Shown here: piece by piece, positions 24,118-34,173 of the stretch
Numbering within the stretch: the first letter of the stretch is position 1
How the letters are laid out: every line of letters starts with the position of its first letter
The notes under the pieces: model-generated
Databases searched by the model: none
Told to the model about the DNA's origin: nothing
The model's input: the letters and a program-made list of their open reading frames with translations, nothing else
From: Marasmius tenuissimus
Lineage: Eukaryota > Basidiomycota > Agaricomycetes > Agaricales > Marasmiaceae
Direction of reading: 5' to 3'
Assembly (NCBI GenBank): GCA_029532415.1
Contig: JAQOTA010000047.1
Location: 806,001-870,000 of the forward strand
DNA length: 64,000 bases
Made by a program: the position numbers and the translations under genes

Positions 24118-25677
24118 TCATGACTGCTTCCCATTCCTCAAACTGGCAGCTACCGCGTCATAAGGGTTCACCAACGGCAACGAATCCTTCTCAACAACAT
24201 CCTCTTCTCGGAGATGTATCCGCTGAGGAGCCGGCACCAAACAGGGAGGAGGACCTGACGAAGACGAAGGAGAGGGGGGCATATAATCCTCCAAAACGGA
24301 TCCAGTAACATCACTGCCCATTCCATCCCTACTCGAGTTCCGAGACACGCTCGGCAGACTAGTTTCGTCGTATAATGGGGTACCGGCCTTGATCGAGGGC
24401 AAGCAAACTCGAGTTCGCGAGCTTCGCGAGGAGCGGGAGGATAGAGACGGCGGGCGAGGCATGGAGTACATGGATGAGTAGTTCTGAATCTCGATGGGTC
24501 TCGATGTGGCAGAACCATGACTCCGTGACGAGATGTAGGAGACTTGGGAGCGAACTGAGGAAGACCGGCGAGAGGAGCGACTACTGTAACGTGGTGGAGG
24601 TGGGTAACGGGTATAGATGTCTTCGGGCTGGCTGGGCGCTTCCTTTGTCGGCCACAGTGGTGCAGTAGGCGGCATGAAAAGAGGAATTGGAACTGCTTGT
24701 ATATGCTGCATCGCTCCATACATGCCGAGTCCCGCTATGCCTGAGCCGTTGGCGGCTTTCCCAGCTTGAAACGCGTTCTCGATGTCGTTCGAACTGTTAT
24801 CGGATTTGCCGGAGCGAGACAACGCCTCTTTTATTTTCTCGATATCCGCCTTTCGTTCCAAGCCCAAAAGCTTGTTCTGTCGTAGGGCAACAAATGTTGC
24901 AGCGAGGAGAATGGCACCGACAATCGAGATGGGAACGGCATAGGCAGCAGTCGGCGGACCTGCATGAGACGCACCCAGATTAGCAGTGTCTCTGGCTGGA
25001 GTCGCGTTGGCGAGAGGGTCGTTTGTTGTGACTACGACGAGTGGCGCTGAACCTTCATCAGAAGCATTACGACTGACGGTCAGAGGTGATTGAGCTCTCC
25101 TGTCGGCGCTGGGGGGAACCTTCTCTTCGTTCGCAGCAGGTGGTGGTGCAGATCCAGAAGCTGAATAGAGCGTAAGTGGGCATGAAACCTTCAAGAGCCA
25201 ACACCGCAACGTACGTGATAAGGAGAAAGAGGGGGACTGGCTGACATTGTCGAAGTCGTCTACCATCTGGAGGTGATAGTTTTGAACGTCGGTGACATTT
25301 GGAATTGTTCTGAAGAGAGGTGAGAACGCTGAAAAGACATCAGCAAGAATTTCAATGTATCATACTCACAGCGAGACGAAGTACACGCCATTATCCTGTT
25401 GTATTGTAGGATACGTCTTGGCCCCGCATCTTCCTGACTCTCCATTATTGTTCTCATCGCGAGCATGGATGTTCGACTGGCCTGCCCCTGTGCAGAGCTC
25501 GAATGACGGCGAGACGACCGCTTTGCTGGCGGACCATTTCCCAACGATATTGTCACCAGGACCAAAATAATCGCCTGCTGACGGGCTGATCCAACGAACT
25601 TGACTTGGTTCGGCAGACGCGACTGCGAAGACGATGGCGAAAAAGCAGAGAAAGAGCGGTTCAGCACCAGGCTGCAT
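24118..25677 (-). CDS. secreted/single-pass membrane protein with Ser-Thr-rich ectodomain
   Basis: Three exons (25677-25370, 25309-25215, 25160-24118) total 1,446 nt and 481 residues. There is a cleavable-looking signal peptide (MQPGAEPLFLCFFAIVFAVA), then an ectodomain of the fungal type that starts with WISPSAGDYFGPGDNIVGKW and carries paired Cys (LCTGAG, GRCGAKTYP). After a Ser/Pro/Asn-rich stalk comes one transmembrane helix (AVPISIVGAILLAATFVAL, about residues 215-233), followed by a long Ser/Arg/Pro-rich cytosolic tail. The architecture resembles cell-wall-stress-sensor or Kre9/GPI-like surface proteins of basidiomycetes; the precise role is unknown. The basic SRSSRRSS-type tail could be phosphorylated. 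Confidence 0.78.
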
Positions 25678-25911
25678 GTTCTGAGCGTCGAGTGGAGTAG
25701 AATGTGTGATGAGGGACCAGCCACGGATAGAAATGTCAAGCCTTCAAGGCGAGATGATGGTAAGAAAGAAAGGACGACTGGCGAGCTGAGACCCCCATGA
25801 ACACGATCGGGCAAAATAATACCAAAGCTGCTCGTTGGCAGGCAGTTTGCGTTTTGCCCTTTAAAGTTCATCATCATATCTCCATCGCTTTGCTTGACTT
25901 CAACTTCACAT

Positions 25912-26404
25912 TCAACTCTCGTGGAACGGGGTGGAGGCCATCGAGTCAACCTCCATCTTCAATTCTGCGGTAGTGTCTCTCACTGTCGGTGATGCTACAG
26001 TCGCCCGGCTTGAAAAGTCTCCTAATTGCTCACTAAAGAAATCGATATGGTCAAAAAAGATTGAACTTCAGTCAAAGGGATTCTGTACCGTTTACGATCT
26101 CGCAAGGTGGCCAACATATCTATCACATCGTCCTGATCCTCAATCAGCAACTCTCCTCCAGGAAGACCCGTAGCTAAGCCCTTTGCGAGTGCTAATGATC
26201 TACGAAAGTCATCGGTCTGCAGAAATGCAACTATTTGAACGCAAAGTAGTGAGATCGGGCCAGGAAAAAACATACAGCTTGTCGTATGGCTTCTCTTCCT
26301 TGCTGAGTGGAAGTCCCTTCAGGGCTCTGGGTCAGCTCCAGAATTGTGGCTAATTTAGAGAGAAGATTCTGAAAGAGACCGGTTGGCAAAGAATTAGTGG
26401 CCAT
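25912..26404 (-). CDS. MED9: probable Mediator complex subunit 9
   Basis: Three exons: 26404-26276, about 26214-26088 and about 26033-25912. The first encodes MATNSLPTGLFQNLLSKLAT..., the second DDFRRSLALAKGLATGLPGG followed by ELLIEDQDDVIDMLATLRDR, the third EQLGDFSSRATVASP to the stop. The product is about 130 residues. The short helical layout with LPGGExxxEDQ and a following L-x2-L-x2-R-K-R helix is the MED9/Cse2 signature: a small middle-module Mediator subunit that links activators to RNA polymerase II in the nucleus. Family similarity is short, so the call is probable rather than certain. It has the same orientation as the membrane-protein gene about 235 bp downstream. Confidence 0.62.
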
Positions 26405-26700
26405 TCGGCTGAGTCAACGTGCGTCGTGGGAGTGTGATTGAGAATTTTCAGAGCAAACCGACGTGCAGTAGCTGGCGGCTTCTATTCGTAATAGTTACAA
26501 ACAAACACGTCGCGTCCAAAAGCAATAACTCATGGATCATTGCATGCGAACTATACACTGAGTCGCTCGAGGGTATTATTGAGGAACCTCTCGTTGTTTC
26601 AAATAGTGACGCTCAGAGCTCAAGGGAAGAAGTTCCGCCAAAATATATTGTTGATACAAAGGATATCCAGGGAGACAAAAGATGGCTCGAACTATTTAGA
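26405..26700. other. intergenic region, MED9 promoter side
   Basis: Lies between the MED9 start and the stop of 7-TM copy D. It is open for 119 codons on the plus strand from 26419, but that frame runs into antisense of the 7-TM tail and has no features, so I do not call it a gene. Confidence 0.4.
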
Positions 26701-28143
26701 TCAAGACGACGGGGTCAGGTAACCTACTTGGTTTTCGATATCGCTTGTCATTGCGGCATCGGAGGGCGCCGAGTTTAGCTGTACGGTTGTAGGCGTCATC
26801 GAAGCCACGGTGATCTTCTCACTAATTTGACCGTTTGACCGAGTATTCAGCTCGATTTCTTCATCTCCACTGACGGTCCGGAGATCTGTCCCAAACCGTA
26901 GAACGCTACCTCGGCTGATACCAATCGAGGTAAACGTCTTGTTTGGCGTCACACCCGACCCGATACGGACGATGATCAAGGAGAAGGTCAATCCCTAACG
27001 AAAATGAAGAGTATGCTGAGCGACGGAACCAGTAAACAGTACATAGAGGGACGACTCACGATGACGGAAGGCGTCTGTCGATGCGCTCTCAGTGTTCTAT
27101 TACTTATCGATTAGACTGATAGAAGGACGGACCGTTAAGAGAACGATGAGGTGGACACTGTCGGCCTTCACGACGTTACAGACGACAACCACAATGACAC
27201 AGGCTGAGTAGATAGCAGCTGATGCCGAACGAGCAGAAATAAAAGTGTCGGTCCGACATTGACAAGAAAGAAGACCAGATGGCACGACGCACCCGACTCT
27301 ATAACGACCACTGACGTCCATCTCAACCTCAGTGAAGACGAGAGCTTAGTTTGGTATTCCAAGATGTAGAACTTGGAAGCAATGAGAGCTGAACGGAGTA
27401 AGCGAGTAGTTCCTGAGAAGAGGCCTGGGCACGTACCAGTGCACAGGATGTTCAGGACAAGAGTGATGCAGTAAAAAGTGGTGAAAAGGCCCCTGGGCTC
27501 GTTGAAACCAGAGTTGCCGGAGTTGGCAACCAAGAACCCACCACTTACTAGAGCCAGGTTAGACCGGTGAATCTTCGCGAGTTGGAAGGGATAATCACCG
27601 ATACCAGCGAGAGATATTGAACAGGGAATGGCAGAAACGATAGGATTCCGAGACCATACTGCAGATACGCGAAAAACCTAGTCATCGGGGGCAGTTAGGC
27701 AAGTTTTTCTTCAAGCACGATGTTATTCACAATGAAGATATCGGCAATGATGGTGAGGGAGACATAAATCCCGGAGCTGAGTTTTGCTAACTTCGTAGTG
27801 ATTGGGATCGCGCCATCCTCCGGGGTGAATAATGTCACCGTAATTCCTGTATCTATGCCTAGCTTCTGCGATCGTCATCAGCTTGGCTACAAGAGGAGCG
27901 TCTATAGAACTCACCAGGGTAATCAGGATAAACAGAACAAGCGTAGTAGTCGCCAGATACCCGCGCACGAAGCCTGGCACCAACTTCCGGCACAGGATAT
28001 GCAATGTCCGAAGGAAAACAGTGAAATATACCCCTATGCTCGGATTGTAAGCCAAATTTCCACCACAAATACTATCTTTCTTCACCGTAAACAATGCTTT
28101 CCATGAGCATACCGATGAGGGCAGCCTTTGTAATAGTGAGCAT
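26701..28143 (-). CDS. seven-transmembrane fungal membrane protein, copy D (inverted)
   Basis: Start MLTITKAALIGMLMESIVYG at 28143; exons follow the same order and phases as copies A-C, but on the opposite strand. Segments seen: FTVFLRTLHILCRKLVPGFV, YLATTTLVLFILITL, LFTTFYCITLVLNILCTG, a YSACVIVVVVCNVVKAD segment, the micro-exon TPSVI, then GLTFSLIIVRIGSGVTPNK and a tail ending IENQVGYLTPSS. The polar tail keeps the DDIE/SDIE-QVG motif shared with A and C. Intact as far as I can trace it. The inversion relative to A-C means it cannot derive from simple unequal crossing-over alone. Confidence 0.82.
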
Positions 28144-28302
28144 GGTGAAGTTGTGTGGCGGGGGTTGGTCACGGTGGGATCGGGAGCTCGGGGGGTTTTG
28201 TGTCTTCATGGCGATCTACGATCTACTCGGAGAGGCATTTTCACCCCCCAAAAAGTCAAGAATAATCATCCAGTCAAGTCTTCAGGGACGAGGTCCGTGA
28301 GC
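28144..28302 (-). promoter_or_regulatory. conserved upstream block of 7-TM copy D
   Basis: Read on the minus strand: ACGGACCTCGTCCCTG, TTGACTTTTTGGGGGGTGAA, CTCCGAGTAGATCGTAGATC, CCATGAAGACACAAAACCCC, then the ATG. It is colinear with the blocks before A, B and C and about 159 bp long, so the gene was inverted together with its upstream region. Confidence 0.6.
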
Positions 28303-28743
28303 AGCCAGCATGGCGGGGGAAGTAAAGCGCTTGACGGCGGCGTGCTGTGCGTCAGAGGTTGGCAGGTATGAACAGGTGAGTCCGTGCTTGGCACACCTAA
28401 AAGCTAAAGATACTTACAGCGGTCGTAGCCTCCTTCATCGTAATCATCGTAAGCCCGCCGGAGCACTCTTGCCTCGAGATGCTCGTGAAAAACTGATGAC
28501 GGAGCAATTTCCGCTGCCAATCCGTTCAATCCACTCGAAAAGTCCATGTCGATCAGTGACGTCCCAATCCTTTGGTTCTGCAGAATGTTTAGCCTGGTCC
28601 CGAGAACGAGAACGACCGAAAGCTGACCAGATACTTTTCTTCTTTCCTGACCGAAAGCGAGACGACTGAATATCGAAACAACAGAATGGAACCAGGTCAT
28701 TCTCTGTCATTCTATGTATCATGTCGGTAGTTGACGTCAGCAT
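28303..28743 (-). CDS. hypothetical protein, uncertain model
   Basis: A minus-strand frame from 28743 opens MLTSTTDMIHRMTENDLVPF and stays open for 99 codons. An overlapping frame (28404-28700) encodes FSSGLNGLAAEIAPSSVFHE and ends at a good GTAAGTATC donor after YDDYDEGGYDR. The two may be exons of one gene, but I could not find a splice that joins them in phase. No family recognised. Confidence 0.25.
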
Positions 28744-29517
28744 AAAACGAGGTCGCTGGCTCGGAAGGTAAGCTTTGACCCCCCTTGACTACAGGGCTGG
28801 CTCTCGTCTACCCCCATTGGTACAGTTTCATCGACATGGAGGAGATGCCCCACCAACGACCACACCGTCGAAAGGGCTGCTGCTGGAGGCGTCATCGAGT
28901 CGGTGAGCTTATTGACCTCGAAATAGTGCCCGTGAAATGTCCGAGAGCCTCTGAAGGTTACCATGCTGATGACAGTCCCATACTGTACTGGCCTCCTTCA
29001 TTGCTTCTTTCTTTCCAGTATTAACCCCTTTACAAGTTATACGTACGAACCTATTTCGGCCTGAGTTCCGTATAGCGAAGACACTCCTTACAAATTTCTT
29101 CCCTGTCGGTGGCTCCCGCGAGCGTGCGAGCTGATATAGAGTCTGCCTACGGGAGACTATGTCGGTGGCGGCTGTCTGAAACGGAACGTCGAAAAAGATG
29201 AGGAGTTTCCAAGGAGTTTCGGGTGAAGTGAGTAAGTAGATTCGTCAACGTCCGCGCGTAGTCGGATTCCGATAAACAGGGACGAACTTGAATAGTTGAC
29301 AGTTTTCAGCTGTGTCCTATTAGTAGATTAGACTTATGGAATATTCGTAAGCACCAGATTGAAGAGATTATTCCAAGATCTCAGATACTCGTTGCAGCGT
29401 GCACGCCCTCCGAAACTTGGCGCAAAGGTATCGATCAGTGAAGGTGAGAGTGGGAGTCAAAAATGTGCGTGAGAAAGGTTCAGGGAAACGCCCGACCCGG
29501 CCCGGGACTGATGCCAT
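28744..29517. other. no supported gene
   Basis: Short frames only (for example 28737-28964 minus, 28785-29024 plus), without motifs. The right end should hold the promoter of the deaminase-like relic. Confidence 0.4.
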
Positions 29518-31228
29518 ATGGCCTTTCGATCCAAAATCGCAACCTCGATGTCTACCTCATCCCCCTCACACGAAATACCTCTACAAACTCAGATTTTCTT
29601 ACTCACCTATGCTATATCGAAGATCACTATCCAAACGCGTGCGGACACACTACCCCATGTCCACGAACTGATAGCGATACATAGGAATATCGTTGCCGAG
29701 TCCTGAATCCCCCTTAACCCCTTTACAGCGCGGGATTCGTTGAATACTCCAATGCTCTCGTCGAACTCATTCAATCTTATGCCCAGAACCCACACAACCA
29801 ACCTGTCCTCAAGGAGCTGGTCAGACACATCTACAAGCACCGCTATGCGACGCTGAAGCGCCACGCACAATCGCTTTTGGCAGCGTTCCCTAAAGGAGAT
29901 TGTCTAGTCAAGTCGTATCCGAGCGAGGAACAATGGTCGCCTCTCCGACAGAAGTTGTCGACACGACTAGCCAACATCGTCAGGCAACTTCATGGAAAAG
30001 AGGAACTTCATTCACTAGCGTTTGAAGAACCAAACTTCCTGGTCTTGCGAGAGGAGACTCTTGCCTCCCCCTTGCTTCTCATATACTGGGTCGTTGCTGC
30101 GATTATACAATATCGAGATACCGACATTACGTAGGAAGAGCATTTTCGCAATTGCTGCGCGCTGTTGGAAGAAATCATCGAAGCTATTCCATCTAGATAC
30201 TGGTGTTTGGAGGCGGTCGGGGATTATCTGTATGGTCAGTGCTCCTCTTATTCAGGATCGGATCATGAACTAACATTCCAACCACGCAGAATGTTATACC
30301 GACGTTTACCTGGATCGTACAGACGAGAACATCTCCGTAGAGTCACCGAGCGAACTTGATCCAGGTATCAAATTTACAATCCCTTGAGACTGCTCCGATA
30401 CTCACAACCCTTTCTGCGAGAAGTTGTCAGCATCTTCCTCAAAGGTATAGCATCGTTTTACAAGTATGAAGCCGCTCGACGTGCGCTGGTCAATCATCCT
30501 TCCTGCAAGCGGAAAGCTCCCATCAAGCTCGTTTTCCTCGAACTCGAACTCCAGGACCTGTTCGAGCCGTCGCCTGAAGCACTCAGACCACTGATAGAAT
30601 CATGGGGCCTACCCTCTGTGACGGGCAAGTATTTGCCCCCTGCTGAGTTTACGGTCTACGCCCCTCATTGTACTGCCGCTGCCATGGCCGCCTGTGCACG
30701 TTCTGGGACAGACATCGACGCCACACGTACGAGCAGGTTCCCCCTTCTCGAGAGTCTTCAAAAGTTTTACTCTGAAATCTCCGGACTGGTGCGCTTCATT
30801 TTTCGTGAATGTACAGAAAGGAAGACGACTTATTGGGCATTCCCTCCAGCCTCGAAGCTCCCACCAGGAGGATTGGGCTTTCACGATCGGTACATCGAAC
30901 GAGTGCTGCCCAACATGCTCCCTCCTTCGTGGGGCGCTTGAGCGGACATTCGGCATCGAGTTCAATATCGCTTCGACGGGACATTCAGAATGGTCTCCGT
31001 GGTGGGCACCCGGTTGGCTCCCTGAGCATATACTCAAACAAATGCGATCGTTCTTGCTCAAGCTACTCCACGATCTCTTCGAGCGTCTGGATTCTGACGA
31101 CGGCTAGCGATGGAGATCTCGCACCCGCTACCGAGGAGGCTTTGGCAACGGATATCAACTTGGCCAGTCTCAGCATCGATGTTTCTTCAAACGACCTGGA
31201 GAAAGGTTCAACTTCGAGCGACCCCTAG
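29518..31228 (+). pseudogene. deaminase-like gene, copy 1, disrupted
   Basis: This copy aligns along its whole length with the gene at 31583-33536: LQTQIFLLTYAIS; FVEYSNALVELIQSYAQ; LAFEEPNFLVLREETLASP; VVSIFLKGIASFYKYEAARR; APHCTAAAMAAC; NECCPTCSLLRGALER; GHSEWSPWWAPGWLPEHIL. Two lesions are visible. TAG at 30132-30134 interrupts RDTDIT*EEHFRNCC where copy 2 reads through (DIPLEHQVYNCC), and a putative 41-nt intron there would break the frame. Near 31105 one extra base produces a stop after LDSDDG, while homology to the copy 2 tail continues in another frame to 31228. The C-terminal part resembles fungal OTT_1508-type deaminase-like proteins: PHC plus CCPxC plus GH..W.PWWAP. The catalytic Glu after His is Thr here. 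Probably a decaying paralogue, though a shortened or alternatively spliced product cannot be excluded. Confidence 0.62.
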
Positions 31229-31582
31229 AGAATTTTCTTTCGTTGACTTTATCCATTCTTCACATGTCCCTTTTGTTCGAAACGCAATGTTCTGTAGACC
31301 TGCTCTGTTCTAATTGCCTCTGTGCATGCCATAAGTTATTGTAACACAACCTCGATGGCCCCGATATTGTTATTTGATCAATATGATGTACTTCGAACCC
31401 CCCGGTCGTGCATTTGACATATAAATTATCGATTCATCCCAAATCTGTATCATCGACGGACTGTTGGTCACCGCGTATAAGAATCTTTGAACTTCGACAT
31501 GAACGTTCGTGTAAGGGGCTTGTGACTCAGGGGTCGGCGTTGGATTACTTAAACGGGACACAAACTCTGGCCCACCGCTCAA

Positions 31583-33536
31583 ATGTCATTGTCTCCCAGC
31601 CCAGCACTTCTATCCTTACGAACTCGGATTTTCTTGCTCTCATATGCTTTATCGGAAACCAGCTCGAATAAGCTAGTCGCACCGCTACAACGTCGCACTC
31701 AGGAACTAGCAGGATTGGACACAATTACATATTGCCTTACCAGGAAGCAGATAGATTCTCGTCGTTGGGAAGAGAGCACAGACCATCAACAGATCAATGA
31801 TTCTATCGCTACTCTGCTTGAAGGTGGATGCAAGGACGACAGGACTGTGTCGGTCATCTGCATCAGTGGTCATCTGGATAGAGACTCACTAGTACTCATC
31901 CTCCGTTTTCGTGATAACCAGTCCGTCCAATGATGGCAATACGATCGCTAACTACCCAAAGTGCGCTCTCATCTTCGTCAGATTGCTTGGCCCCGAAAAT
32001 TGATCTCGATTTCTTTCAAGTCCAGAATTCGTTCAATATGCAAATACCCTCGTTGAATTTCTCCAGTCCCATGCCCAAACACGCGACCCTAGTACTCTGC
32101 GGGACCTCGCGAATCATATCTACAAGAACCACCACAAAAACGTTCAAAGTGACGCAAAATCATTCTTGACAACATTCCCCGACGGAGGTCGCCCTGTTAC
32201 GTTGGATGAAGACGATGAAGTATGGTACGACGTCAAAAAAAGAGTATCGAAATCCCTGGCAAACCTTGTTAGGCGATTCCACAAGGACAAGGTTCTTCCC
32301 GAAGGCGCATTTGAGGAGCCGAACTTGTTGGTGCTCGACCAGGAAACACTGTCTGCTCCTCTGATCCTCATCTATCGAATCGTCACCGCCATTTCACTTC
32401 TGCCCTCTCCCTTGGATATCCCGCTAGAGCATCAGGTTTATAATTGCTGTGTTGTCTTGAAAGAGGTCATCGATGCAGTGCCTGTTGCGTATTGGGACTT
32501 GGAAGATGTTCAAGATAATATAAGCGGTCCGTTCACGCATACACCTCTGATCAAGGGTCTGGCAAACACAACTCATTCGTTTCCACACAGCATGTCATGT
32601 CCATAAGCCGCGACGGGGACGGCTCTGGGAGCAAGGTACGTTTTTTTACAATGATTTCTGCTCGTCGACTCCACGGCTGATAACGACAGCAGGGTTGGCC
32701 ACCCTTTTCCTTGGGACGGTGTCATAGACGAGCACATCCCGGTGGAAATACCTCGTAGACTTGACCAGTGTAAGCTTGTCAATCCTTTCAAATCACTCAA
32801 AAGCTCATGTCGTCAACCTTGAAAAGTCGTGAGCATCTTCCTCACAGGCGTTGCATCAATCTACAAACACATAACTGCTAAACACCTATTGGTCAATCAC
32901 CCATTCTGCAGGAGCGGCGCCCCCATCAGGCTCACCTGCGTCGAGTCGGAACGTCATGCTTTGAATCAGTTACATCGCCAAGAGCTTCGACAGCTGCTAG
33001 CGTCGTGGTCTATACCGCGAAACATGCAGTTGCTAGATTGTCTGGCATCCGCGATGTCTTCGGCTTGTATTCCCCACTGCGCAGCCGCATCTATGGCCGC
33101 TCTTACATGCTCTCCGCTTTCTGGACTTGTAAGTCTTTTACTTGGTGACCAGTATGCACCGACAGTCGACTTATCAATCTTTTAGTCCGCCTTCCGTTTT
33201 GAGGATGGCCAGACTCTTACGGTGGGCACGGTTAAGAAATGCTGCCCTGCTTGTTCCCTCCTGTGCACAACTCTCGAACGGGAATTCGGTGTCAAGATAA
33301 AGATCGCTCCTGGTCATGACAATTGGTCCCCTTGGTGGGCTCCCGACGGAATTCCTGATAGTGTGTTGGAAAAGATGAAGGAAACTTTGATCGCTTTGTT
33401 TCGGAAGCTTTTTCGCTCAGCTGAAGACTCCGAGGGTAGTGAAGGAGATTCGCCAGTATCTCCCGTTGTCGAGACAGATCTGGATGTCAGACTCGCTGGG
33501 ATTGATCTTGATGTTTTGCCGCACCCTGCTGAGTGA
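31583..33536 (+). CDS. deaminase-like protein (OTT_1508-like), copy 2, catalytic Glu missing
   Basis: The multi-exon model begins MSLSPSPALLSLRTRIFLLS. An exon near 32026-32548 encodes FVQYANTLVEFLQSHAQ to YWDLEDVQDNISG. Small exons follow to about 32785, then VVSIFLTGVASIYKHITAKH at about 32826, and the last exon (about 33185-33536) holds KKCCPACSLLCTTLEREFGV, GHDNWSPWWAPDGIPDSVLE and an acidic tail ending LDVLPHPAE. The order of HC-x, CC-x2-C and a GxH-x-W-x-PW block followed by a helix is what I recall for the fungal expansion of OTT_1508-like deaminases, zinc enzymes of the cytidine-deaminase fold. The expected HCE/HAE reads PHCAAASMAAL, so Ala replaces the proton-shuttle Glu; Zn ligands seem kept. 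Inferred: inactive or binding-only protein. The exact 5' exon boundaries are uncertain. Confidence 0.55.
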
Positions 33537-34173
33537 ATTGTCCTAGTGAGGGGCAGATTTGTGGAGTCTCTTTCTCTCTGTCTTCTCTTTCGTGTGTACC
33601 CGATGCTCTTGTCCGTGTCGTCGCATGTAATTTCAAGCAGTATCGTCTTGTTGAAGGTTTTCAATATGTAAAGTTTAGTAGGTTTAGGTTTAGAAATGCG
33701 CCTCGACTCGCTATACACCGTTTGCACGATCATGCTTTCTGGTAAACGATCTACAAAATTCTTGGTACTCTCGTTCCGGACTTCCTAAGTCAGCCATACT
33801 GTCGCGATTTTGGGGCTAGTGTCAGTGACTACTAGTGTGGCGGCACGTTTTCTCGTTCTGGAAATGGTGATATGGGACGAGCTCTATAGTATGTGAAGCG
33901 GAGAAGATAGGTTCATTGTTACCGATAAACGACGGAACCCTTCAAGGTTAGGTAGTATCGATTTTGACGAGCCTTCATCTTTATCATGGAAACAGTCTTC
34001 GCGATCAAGAACCTCACAGAGCATCGTGACTAGCTGTTTTACATATGCGTAACTGATTCGAATGATGGTGGTGCCCTAGGCTGGGCAGATAAGTCTACAA
34101 GATACATGTTTTACGACAGGTTCAAAACGAGCGGGAGGTCTATTCATATCGATGGAACGAAGGAATTTGGATG
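33537..34173. other. convergent intergenic region
   Basis: 3' regions of the deaminase-like gene (+) and the transporter (-). A T-rich stretch follows 33550. No gene seen. Confidence 0.5.

Noticed and set aside
13323..28143. biosynthetic gene cluster around the P450
   Set aside because: No terpene cyclase, PKS, NRPS or dedicated tailoring set is present; the neighbours are 7-TM paralogues and housekeeping genes.
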